A DNA stretch of 5,727 nucleotides from an uncultured Gammaproteobacteria bacterium. GTDB taxonomy: Bacteria > Pseudomonadota > Gammaproteobacteria > Pseudomonadales > Azotimanducaceae_A. The notes beneath the pieces were generated by a model. It saw only the letters and a list, made by a program, of their open reading frames with translations, had not been told where the DNA came from and did not search any database. The stretch is taken from the NCBI GenBank assembly GCA_913049565.1, contig CAJWZG010000183.1, forward strand, positions 1 to 5,727. The letters are read 5' to 3'. Shown piece after piece: positions 1 to 5,727 of this stretch (the stretch's first letter is position 1; each line of letters starts with the position of its first letter). Position numbers and translations under genes: made by a program.

Positions 1-2
1 CG

Positions 3-935
3 AAAGTTTTAGCACTCCGGTACTTGGAAACACGGGTCGTACTATCGTTGCAGGGTGGAGGCATTTTGAACTTTCATCGCGGCGAGCAACCGATAATGTG
101 CACTGCGCCAGCTCGGCCACATCTGGCCGGTTTTCCCATGCTGCCGTTTTGCAGTCGTATTCATCAGGGCAAATTCTACGATGCGGGTCGTCTCGTGCAA
201 CTCACACCAAATTTCGCTCCTGAGCCCCATGTCATCCATGGTTTTGGTTGGCTGAGTGAATGGCAGCTCGAAACGCAAAGCGAGCAATCCTGCGTGATGA
301 GCTTCCGCCACGATAAGTATTCGATGCGTAAGACAGGCTGGCCATGGGTGTTCAAGGCAACCCAAGCGTTTGTGCTTGCAGAGTATGGATTGACCTGGAC
401 AGTGGCGCTTGAAAATCAGTCTAAGCGGGTGATGCCCGCAGGTATGGGGCTGCATCCGTACTTTCCGTTGAATGAAGGGTCATTAGCGCGGCAGGGCCAG
501 ACTGATATCACCCTAAACTGTCGCTCGCGCATTGAGCTAGGTGAAAGCTTGGCGCCTACCGTTGTTGACCTTTTGGATGGTCTGCCGAGTAATCCATTGG
601 CAGGCAAGCCTTGGAGCGAGCGTCATATAGACGAGGTATACGCTCACCGTTCGGGAGTGATTCAACTGCAGTGGAGAGATCAGCCATGGTCGTTGTCAAT
701 ACACCCCGATCCTACATTGCAGCACTTGATTGTCTACGCACCCCGCGACAAAGGGTTTATCTGCGTCGAGCCCGTCAGTCATTTTCCGAATATCATCAAT
801 GCAGCCTCGGTGGTTACGCAGGCCAATGGAGGGCTCAAGCCACTTGCCCCCGGTGAGCGCTGGATGACCGAAACAACATTCATGCTTACTTCGTCTGACA
901 CCTCCAAACAGCGGTTCAATGAGATGCGGCGGTAG
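3..935 (+). CDS. Aldose 1-epimerase (galactose mutarotase-like) family protein, 5' end uncertain or outside the window
   Basis: Likely interconverts alpha and beta anomers of a hexose or related sugar in the cytoplasm, as known for the GalM/COG2017 family. Numbering from the TTG at 24, the sequence shows PFCSRIHQGKF (41-51), the first active-site His in IHGFGW (His72), the second in GLHPYFP (His144), a conserved Asp in HIDEVYAH (Asp203) and the catalytic-base Glu in CVEPVSHFPN (Glu249). By family analogy His144 is the acid and Glu249 the base, so the enzyme looks intact. The roughly 303 visible residues match the usual length of about 290-340. The frame stays open to the left edge. The TTG at 24 has no clear ribosome binding site and the preceding residues (VLALRY) look like a first beta strand, so the true start is probably a few codons outside the window. 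The sugar specificity cannot be read. Probably unrelated to the downstream redox genes, although it points the same way. Confidence 0.85.
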   Translation, partial: KVLALRYLETRVVLSLQGGGILNFHRGEQPIMCTAPARPHLAGFPMLPFCSRIHQGKFYDAGRLVQLTPNFAPEPHVIHGFGWLSEWQLETQSEQSCVMSFRHDKYSMRKTGWPWVFKATQAFVLAEYGLTWTVALENQSKRVMPAGMGLHPYFPLNEGSLARQGQTDITLNCRSRIELGESLAPTVVDLLDGLPSNPLAGKPWSERHIDEVYAHRSGVIQLQWRDQPWSLSIHPDPTLQHLIVYAPRDKGFICVEPVSHFPNIINAASVVTQANGGLKPLAPGERWMTETTFMLTSSDTSKQRFNEMRR

Positions 936-1007
936 TCCCAGCGAGGATTACATTCAGCGCTCCAAGCTGTTAAGAGTTCATGTTAGATTTGAAGCCAGAA
1001 CATTTAT

Positions 1008-1016
1008 GGAGAGAGG
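1008..1016 (+). promoter_or_regulatory. Ribosome binding site of the molybdenum hydroxylase gene
   Basis: GGAGAGAGG lies 6 bases before the ATG at 1023 and is a strong purine-rich Shine-Dalgarno match. It supports that ATG as the start; the ATG at 1006 just before it is out of frame. The 87-base gap upstream (936-1022) must hold any promoter, but I see no convincing -35/-10 pair and no T-rich terminator hairpin after the mutarotase gene. Confidence 0.55.
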
Positions 1017-1022
1017 CCGAGC

Positions 1023-3278
1023 ATGGCAGAAGCAGTAGAGTACAAACAGATCGGTACGTCACCCGTTCGCCCCGATGGTTTTGACAAGGTAACAGGGCGA
1101 GCCCAGTTCGGTGCGGACGTTAATCTCCCCAATATGATCCACGGCAAGGTGCTTCGTAGCCCCCACGCTCATGCGCGAATCAAAAGTGTCGATGTTAGTG
1201 AAGCGTTAGCGATGCCTGGTGTCTTCGCTGCTATCTCTGGAGCTGACTTTCCCGGTGGCCGCCTCGAAGGAGAAGCCGGCGGTGAAGGTGGCGGCACAAT
1301 GGATGATGTGGCGAAAAATGTGATGGCGCGCAACAAAGTGCTGTATCACGGTCATGCCGTGGCGGCGGTCGCAGCCTCGACAGCACGATTGGCAGAACAA
1401 GCGCTGGCAGCCATTAAAGTCGAATACGAAGTGTTAGAACCGGTGTTGAATGTGGTTGCGGCAATGGATCCAGCCGCAACGCTGGTCAACGAAGAAAACT
1501 ATACGGCGCTGCCGGAAAAACCTGAAAACCCCTCGAATATCGCCAACGTCGGACGTTTGGAGCGAGGGAATCTTGATGAAGGCTTTATGGCCGCCGACGT
1601 TGTGGTCGAGCGAGAGTTCACGTGCCCCATGGCCCATCAAGGCTATATCGAACCCCACGCCTGCATCGCGAGTATAGACGAGCGCGGGCGAGGTACCGTC
1701 TGGTGCTCTACCCAAGGTCACTTTGAACATCGAGCCGCGACCTCGAAAATGCTTGGCAAAAATATGGCGGATCTGAAGTTCGTGGCAACCGAAATCGGTG
1801 GTGGCTTCGGCGGTAAAACAGTGGTCTATCTTGAACCGCTGGCGACACTGCTCTCGGAGAGGTCGGGTCGTCCCGTCAAGATGACGATGTCGAGAGAAGA
1901 GGTGTTTCGTGCCACGGGCCCAAGCTCAGCAACGGTTGCTCGCGTTAAGGTAGGTCTGCGAAAAGATGGCACCATTACCGCCGCACAGTCGTGGATTGCC
2001 TTCGAGGCGGGCGCGTTTGCGGGAGCACCCTATATGCCAGGGGCTATGTCGATTTATGCGCCTTACGAAATCGAGAATTTTTTGGTTGAAACCTTTGATG
2101 TCTTAGTAAACAAACCTAAAGTTGCAGCATATCGAGCGCCCGGCGCGCCTCAGGCCATGCACGCGTTCGAGTGTGCATTGGATGAGGCCGCGCAACTGTT
2201 GAATATGGATCCGATTGATTTGCGCATGGTTAATGCTGCTGATGAAGGAACGCAGTCACCTTACGGGCCTAAATTTCCGCCTATTGGCTTCAAGGCATGT
2301 CTGCGGGCAGCCAAAGCGCACCCCAATTACACTAAGCCTGTGCCCGAGGGTGCCGGACGCGGTGTTGCCGTGGGTTTTTGGTTCAATGTCGGCATGCAGT
2401 CAAGCGCTGAAGTAAATATCAACGAAAATGGCTCTGTCATGATTATCGAAGGCAGCCCAGATATTGGTGGTTCGCGGGCTTCCATGTGTTTGATGGCGGC
2501 GGAAACGCTGGGCATCAATTACGATGATGTGCGCGCCCAAGTAGGTGATACCGAGAGCACCGGCTTTTGCAATGTGACCGGCGGCAGCCGCACGACGTTC
2601 GCGACAGGAATGGCCGTCACGCAAGCTTGCGAAGCTGTTATTGCTGATTGTAAACGCCGTGCTGCAATGACTTGGGGTCTTGACGAAGATCAAGTTGAAT
2701 GGGAAGACGGCCAAGCGGTTCCTGGCCCCGGCGTGAATGCTGATGTCAAACCTTTGAGTCTTGCGGAACTCGCGCGTAAAGCAGGTAAGACAGGTGGCCC
2801 CATAACGGCCAGAGCTTCGCTCAATGCTCAAGGTGCGGGTGCTGCTTTCTCAGTGAACTTTGGTGATCTGCGAGTGGATCGGGAAACAGGCAAGGTCGAC
2901 GTGCTGAGCTTTACGGCTGTACAAGATGCGGGAAAAGCGATCCATCCAGCTTACGTTGAAGGCCAGATGCAGGGCGGTGCAGCGCAAGGGATTGGCTGGG
3001 CGCTGAACGAGGAGTACATTTTTGACGAAAATGGTGTGCTGGAAAATGCGGGTTTCCTCGACTATCGAATTCCAGTTGCTTCAGATTTACCTATGATCGA
3101 TACGCATATTGTAGAGGTACCTAACCCCAGCCACCCGTTTGGCGTGCGGGGTGTCGGAGAGACGCCTATCGTGGCTCCGCTAGGCGTCTGCGCCAACGCC
3201 GTGTCGCGGTCTCTGGACAAGCGTATCACTGATCTACCCATGTCACCGCCGCGATTGCTTGATGCTATCGGAGGCTAG
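1023..3278 (+). CDS. Xanthine dehydrogenase/aldehyde oxidase family, molybdopterin-binding large subunit
   Basis: Large (molybdenum) subunit of a molybdenum hydroxylase, which inserts water-derived oxygen into a C-H bond of an aldehyde, N-heterocycle or related substrate; a few relatives are CoA-thioester reductases. The 751 residues begin directly with the hammerhead domain (KVTGRAQFGADVNLP, 22-36), so no 2Fe-2S or FAD domain is fused. Cofactor signatures follow in order: CSTQ (Gln231), GGGFGGK (259-265), AYRAPGAPQ (369-377), EGQMQGGAAQGIGWAL (646-661) and GVRGVGETP with the catalytic Glu713. AYRAPG lacks the Cys of CO dehydrogenase (AYRCSFR), so this is not form I CoxL. Thr266 replaces the purine-binding Glu that follows GGGFGGK in xanthine oxidase, and Pro373 replaces the stacking Phe, so xanthine is an unlikely substrate. 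A distinctive IGGSRAS (481-487) lies in the second Mo domain. No signal peptide is visible, so it is probably cytoplasmic. No medium (FAD) or small (Fe-S) subunit gene adjoins it. Family certain, substrate unknown. Confidence 0.95.
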   Translation: MAEAVEYKQIGTSPVRPDGFDKVTGRAQFGADVNLPNMIHGKVLRSPHAHARIKSVDVSEALAMPGVFAAISGADFPGGRLEGEAGGEGGGTMDDVAKNVMARNKVLYHGHAVAAVAASTARLAEQALAAIKVEYEVLEPVLNVVAAMDPAATLVNEENYTALPEKPENPSNIANVGRLERGNLDEGFMAADVVVEREFTCPMAHQGYIEPHACIASIDERGRGTVWCSTQGHFEHRAATSKMLGKNMADLKFVATEIGGGFGGKTVVYLEPLATLLSERSGRPVKMTMSREEVFRATGPSSATVARVKVGLRKDGTITAAQSWIAFEAGAFAGAPYMPGAMSIYAPYEIENFLVETFDVLVNKPKVAAYRAPGAPQAMHAFECALDEAAQLLNMDPIDLRMVNAADEGTQSPYGPKFPPIGFKACLRAAKAHPNYTKPVPEGAGRGVAVGFWFNVGMQSSAEVNINENGSVMIIEGSPDIGGSRASMCLMAAETLGINYDDVRAQVGDTESTGFCNVTGGSRTTFATGMAVTQACEAVIADCKRRAAMTWGLDEDQVEWEDGQAVPGPGVNADVKPLSLAELARKAGKTGGPITARASLNAQGAGAAFSVNFGDLRVDRETGKVDVLSFTAVQDAGKAIHPAYVEGQMQGGAAQGIGWALNEEYIFDENGVLENAGFLDYRIPVASDLPMIDTHIVEVPNPSHPFGVRGVGETPIVAPLGVCANAVSRSLDKRITDLPMSPPRLLDAIGG

Positions 3279-3313
3279 GCAGGGCATGCGATAGAGGCAT
3301 CTTTTAGGTAGTA

Positions 3314-3342
3314 AAAACCCTGCGATTTAGCGGGGTTTTCTT
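3314..3342 (+). terminator. Rho-independent terminator hairpin between the molybdenum subunit and moaD-like genes
   Basis: AAAACCCTGC (3314-3323) pairs with GCGGGGTTTT (3330-3339) in a 10-bp stem with a single T-G wobble and a six-base loop (GATTTA), followed by CTT, giving a TTTTCTT tail. A run of A precedes the stem, so the reverse strand also has a stem followed by Ts and the element could act in both directions. It begins 36 bases after the stop of the molybdenum subunit gene and ends 20 bases before the next start. The structure was read by eye; no folding energy was calculated. Confidence 0.72.
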
Positions 3343-3345
3343 GCT

Positions 3346-3352
3346 GGAAGAG
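3346..3352 (+). promoter_or_regulatory. Ribosome binding site of the MoaD/ThiS-like gene
   Basis: GGAAGAG lies 10 bases before the ATG at 3363 and just after the terminator tail. It is a moderate Shine-Dalgarno match at slightly long spacing and supports the chosen start. Confidence 0.45.
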
Positions 3353-3362
3353 AACAACACTT

Positions 3363-3605
3363 ATGGTCAAGGTTATATTGTCCAACCCAATGTTAGCGGT
3401 TACCGGGGGTTCGAAAGAGTTGAAGTTAGCCGTTGGCAATTACCGAGAGCTGACGCTGGCTCTTTGTGACCAGTGGCCTGAGATGGCTGGGTTGATTGAG
3501 CGCTCTGCGGTTGCGATTGATGGTCAGATCTACCAGGACGCATTTGCCGAGCCGCTGTCTTCGGGTAGTGAAGTATTTTTTATGCCACGCATCGAAGGTG
3601 GTTGA
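3363..3605 (+). CDS. MoaD/ThiS family sulfur-carrier protein
   Basis: Small beta-grasp (ubiquitin-fold) sulfur carrier. In the family the C-terminal Gly-Gly is adenylated by a MoeB/ThiF-type enzyme, converted to a thiocarboxylate and, for MoaD, donates the dithiolene sulfurs of molybdopterin within MPT synthase. The 80-residue length is typical. The sequence shows an N-terminal strand (VKVILSN), the AVAIDG strand (49-54), the PLSSGSEVFFMP segment (64-75) that matches the usual 'PL..GDEV...PP' pattern, and a terminal IEGG with Gly79-Gly80 immediately before the stop. No moaE, moaC or moeB is adjacent, so it is not in a standard cofactor-synthesis operon. Its position just after a molybdenum hydroxylase subunit suggests a dedicated sulfur carrier for that enzyme's cofactor; this is inference, and a ThiS-like or other sulfur-transfer role remains possible. 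The acyl-CoA dehydrogenase gene starts 11 bases downstream, so the two are probably cotranscribed. Confidence 0.85.
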   Translation: MVKVILSNPMLAVTGGSKELKLAVGNYRELTLALCDQWPEMAGLIERSAVAIDGQIYQDAFAEPLSSGSEVFFMPRIEGG

Positions 3606-3611
3606 AGGGAG
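3605..3611 (+). promoter_or_regulatory. Ribosome binding site that sets the acyl-CoA dehydrogenase start at 3617
   Basis: AAGGGAG lies 5 bases before the ATG at 3617, close to ideal. An in-frame TTG at 3602 would add five residues, but it overlaps the moaD-like stop codon and lies upstream of this site, so the ATG is preferred. Confidence 0.6.
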
Positions 3612-3616
3612 TTAGG

Positions 3617-4822
3617 ATGAACATCAGTTTTGGTGCCGAATATGAGGCGTTTCGAGATGAGGTGAAGCGGTTCCTCGATGAAAATCTGACCGACGAGCTA
3701 CGCGACGCACAGCGCTTTTGCCCGGGCATATTCCTCGATTACGAACACAATATCGTTTGGCACAAGCTCCTTCACAAACAAGGGTGGGTTGCGCCGAGTT
3801 GGCCTAAGGAGTTTGGCGGCACCGGCTGGGACTTGATGCAGCGATATATCTGGTCTATCGAAAAAGCGGAAGCGGGTGCGCCAGAAACGGCGCCTATGGG
3901 GCTAGCCATGTGTGGTCCCATGCTCATCGGTTGCGGGAGCAAGGAGCAACAGCGGGAATACTTGCCGCGTATTCTGTCTGGGGAGGACTATTGGTGTCAG
4001 GGCTACTCAGAACCGGGCTCGGGTTCTGATTTGGCCAGCCTTAAACTTAAGGCGACATCAGACGGAGATTACTATTGTCTCAACGGCAGCAAGATTTGGA
4101 CCTCCCACGCGCATTACGCCAACAAGATGTTCATTCTCGTTCGAACCGATGATTCTGGTAAGCCTCAAGAGGGTATTACTTTTTTGCTGTTGGATATGAA
4201 TACGCCGGGCATTCGCGTAGAGCCGATACGCTTTGCCTCAGGCGCGCATGAAGTGAATCAGGTGTTTTTTGACGACGCTCGCGTACCTAAGGCGAATGTG
4301 GTGGGACAAGAGCATAAAGGCTGGCAGGTAGCGAAGTATTTGTTGGAATTTGAGAGAGGTGGATCGACGGGCGGTAATGCCGCGCGCAAAGTCAGCCTAC
4401 AGCGATTGCGAAATCTTGCGCACCTTGTGCCTCAAGCCGACAGCACGTTGGCGGAGGACGCTGACTTTATGCGCAAACTCGATGCTACGGCGGTGCAATT
4501 GGAAGCTATCCAGTATACAGAATTTCGCATGATGGCGGCTCTATCGAAGGGTGACAGTCCCGGGCCTGAGTCTTCGGTGATTAAGGCGCTGTCTGCAGAG
4601 ATTACCCAGCGCATAACAGAATTGACCGTAGAAGCGATGGGTCAGCACAGCGCTGTACACCAGCCTGAAGCGCGCACTGTGGGTACTAATGTGCCGACCG
4701 TCGGGGCAGAAGAGGGTGTCATGGCTTTCTCTCGGTATTTTAACTTGCGTGCTAGCTCTATTGCCGGCGGCAGTAATGAAGTGCAGCGCAATATTATGGC
4801 GAAGCTGGTTCTGGGTTTGTGA
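3617..4822 (+). CDS. Acyl-CoA dehydrogenase family protein (PimC-like)
   Basis: FAD-dependent flavoenzyme expected to introduce an alpha,beta double bond into an acyl-CoA thioester and pass electrons to electron-transfer flavoprotein. From the ATG at 3617 it has 401 residues, the usual length. The N-terminal helical domain carries WPKEFGGTGWD (62-72). The middle beta domain has YWCQGYSEPGSGSDLASL (125-142), the flavin/substrate signature, then KIWTSHA (159-165) and EVNQVFFDDARVP (212-224). The C-terminal helical domain ends in SSIAGGSNEVQRNI (380-393). These features resemble the large subunit of pimeloyl-CoA dehydrogenase (PimC) and the FadE proteins of dicarboxylate, terpenoid or steroid side-chain degradation. 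The catalytic Glu of medium-chain enzymes (in YEGT) is absent; the position reads IAGG. Glu246 in FERGG sits where isovaleryl- and long-chain enzymes keep their base. Some relatives work as hetero-oligomers with a second FadE, but none is visible here. The moaD-like gene ends 11 bases upstream and the dioxygenase gene overlaps the stop by 4 bases. Exact substrate unknown. Confidence 0.94.
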   Translation: MNISFGAEYEAFRDEVKRFLDENLTDELRDAQRFCPGIFLDYEHNIVWHKLLHKQGWVAPSWPKEFGGTGWDLMQRYIWSIEKAEAGAPETAPMGLAMCGPMLIGCGSKEQQREYLPRILSGEDYWCQGYSEPGSGSDLASLKLKATSDGDYYCLNGSKIWTSHAHYANKMFILVRTDDSGKPQEGITFLLLDMNTPGIRVEPIRFASGAHEVNQVFFDDARVPKANVVGQEHKGWQVAKYLLEFERGGSTGGNAARKVSLQRLRNLAHLVPQADSTLAEDADFMRKLDATAVQLEAIQYTEFRMMAALSKGDSPGPESSVIKALSAEITQRITELTVEAMGQHSAVHQPEARTVGTNVPTVGAEEGVMAFSRYFNLRASSIAGGSNEVQRNIMAKLVLGL

Positions 4823-5727
4823 CCCAACGCCGCCCGGCACCAGCACCTGTATCTGACAACCAAAAGTTTCGATCTTTTGGAGAACAGTCTCGGCATTACT
4901 TCGCAAGAGAGCATCGATACCAACCCACTGAGGCGTTGTCCGTGCCATCCGCTTGGTACGGTTCAACATTGCGGGCCGAATTGGAGGCTGGTGCAGCCCC
5001 TTGGTGTTACCAGCTGGCGGACGTAGATCGTGCGGAATTAAAGTTCGCGGTCGACCACGCTCCTGAGAGGCTCGAACACATTAGCCGAGAAAATTTTCAC
5101 TTGCCGAAACTGGCATCGCGTATCGTGAGGTGGCGGCAGCAACTGAGCGCTGGACTCGGTGTGCAAATTATTAAAGGGCTACCCATCGATCAGCCCGACG
5201 ATTGGACGCGACGCATGTTTTGGGGGCTTGGCCATCATCTTGGAGAACCCGGCGCGCAAAACCCGCAGCAAGAATTGCTGGGTAATGTTAAGGACTACGC
5301 GGAACAAGATTCTAGCGTGCGCTTGTACCGCACTGCCCACAATATCAATCTGCATTGTGATGCCGCTGAAGTTGTCGGGCTTTTTTGTTTACAAACAGCC
5401 GTGCGTGGCGGACATAGTCGGATTGTCAGTACGGTTACCTTGTTCAACGAACTGCAGCGCGCACACCCGGAATGGGTACCGCACCTATTCCAGTCATTTA
5501 AATTGGACAAGCGTGGTGAGGGTGCTGAGGGTTCTTTACCGTATTCCGAGATTAAACCTAGTTGCTTTGATGGCGAAACGCTTCGAACGTTTTACCACAG
5601 TGATTACATGCGCTCTGTCCAGCGCCATGAAGGGGTGGAGCTGTCCGCAGAGCAACTGGCTATTTTGGATTTCTATGACGAACGTGGGGCTGACCCGGAT
5701 GTTTACCTTGATATGTGGCTAGAGCCC
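4819..5727 (+). CDS. TauD/TfdA-like Fe(II)/2-oxoglutarate-dependent dioxygenase, truncated by the window end
   Basis: A continuous open frame of 303 codons runs off the right edge with no stop. Known members of the family couple oxidative decarboxylation of 2-oxoglutarate to substrate hydroxylation, often cleaving C-S, C-O or C-N bonds. Visible features are an N-terminal AWYGSTLR segment (45-52), GVQIIKGLPID (114-124), where TauD-like proteins have their first core strand, the iron-binding HxD motif as His179-Cys-Asp181, VVGLFCLQTAVRGGHSRIV (185-203) typical of the fold, and FYHSDYMRSVQR (258-269). The distal iron-binding His and the 2-oxoglutarate-binding Arg should lie just past the edge and cannot be checked. 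The GTG start at 4819 shares four bases (GTGA) with the acyl-CoA dehydrogenase stop; in-frame stops (4774, 4777) lie just upstream, so no earlier start exists. A GTG at 4942 is possible but would remove about 41 residues. The overlap implies translational coupling and a shared pathway. Substrate not identifiable. Confidence 0.85.
   Translation, partial: MTQRRPAPAPVSDNQKFRSFGEQSRHYFAREHRYQPTEALSVPSAWYGSTLRAELEAGAAPWCYQLADVDRAELKFAVDHAPERLEHISRENFHLPKLASRIVRWRQQLSAGLGVQIIKGLPIDQPDDWTRRMFWGLGHHLGEPGAQNPQQELLGNVKDYAEQDSSVRLYRTAHNINLHCDAAEVVGLFCLQTAVRGGHSRIVSTVTLFNELQRAHPEWVPHLFQSFKLDKRGEGAEGSLPYSEIKPSCFDGETLRTFYHSDYMRSVQRHEGVELSAEQLAILDFYDERGADPDVYLDMWLEP

Noticed and set aside
950..975. CAGC/GCTG inverted repeat in the gap after the mutarotase gene as a possible terminator
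   Set aside because: The stem is only 4 bp and no T-tract follows it.
975..1005. Possible promoter or operator (TTCA...TGAA partial dyad) before the molybdenum subunit gene
   Set aside because: The arms are only 4 bases and no -35/-10 pair with proper spacing is evident, so it cannot be told from chance.
2400..2831. A 143-codon - strand open frame inside the molybdenum subunit gene
   Set aside because: It lies antisense to a strongly conserved coding region and has no family features or ribosome binding site, so it is a shadow of the real gene.
1023..3278. Assignment as the carbon monoxide dehydrogenase large subunit (CoxL)
   Set aside because: The form I active-site loop with its Cys (AYRCSFR) is replaced by AYRAPGAPQ, and no coxM or coxS gene adjoins it.
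4541..4969. A 142-codon - strand open frame across the acyl-CoA dehydrogenase/dioxygenase junction
   Set aside because: It is antisense to two well-supported genes and has no recognisable domain; chance open frame.
5159..5722. A 187-codon + strand open frame at the right end
   Set aside because: It lies in another frame over the TauD-like gene, has no recognisable motif and a low-quality composition, while the overlapping frame from 4819 shows a clear HxD dioxygenase signature.

Overview
The window carries five protein-coding genes, all on the + strand and tightly packed. GC content is moderate, Shine-Dalgarno sites are purine-rich, and the aerobic catabolic gene content suggests a Gram-negative heterotrophic bacterium. 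A marine-type gammaproteobacterium or relative is my guess, but nothing here fixes the taxon. There is no RNA gene, mobile element, CRISPR array or gene-free stretch longer than 87 bases.

Layout: (1) an aldose 1-epimerase-type mutarotase, open at its 5' end at the window edge and ending at 935; (2) an 87-base gap with a good ribosome binding site; (3) a 751-residue molybdenum-binding large subunit of the xanthine dehydrogenase/aldehyde oxidase family (1023-3278); (4) an 84-base gap with a well-formed intrinsic terminator hairpin (3314-3342); (5) an 80-residue MoaD/ThiS-type sulfur carrier ending in Gly-Gly (3363-3605); (6) an acyl-CoA dehydrogenase of the PimC-like type (3617-4822); (7) a TauD/TfdA-like Fe(II)/2-oxoglutarate dioxygenase whose GTG start overlaps the preceding stop codon and which runs off the 3' edge (4819 onward).

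How they may work together: the last three genes are almost certainly one transcription unit (11-base gap, then a 4-base overlap). The molybdenum hydroxylase subunit lies just upstream and fits the same theme, because MoaD supplies the dithiolene sulfur of the molybdopterin cofactor that the large subunit binds. The set looks like a small catabolic cluster for an unidentified substrate, combining Mo-dependent hydroxylation, acyl-CoA alpha,beta-dehydrogenation and Fe/2-oxoglutarate-dependent oxidation. The FAD and 2Fe-2S partner subunits expected for this type of large subunit are not beside it. The mutarotase is probably an unrelated upstream neighbour.
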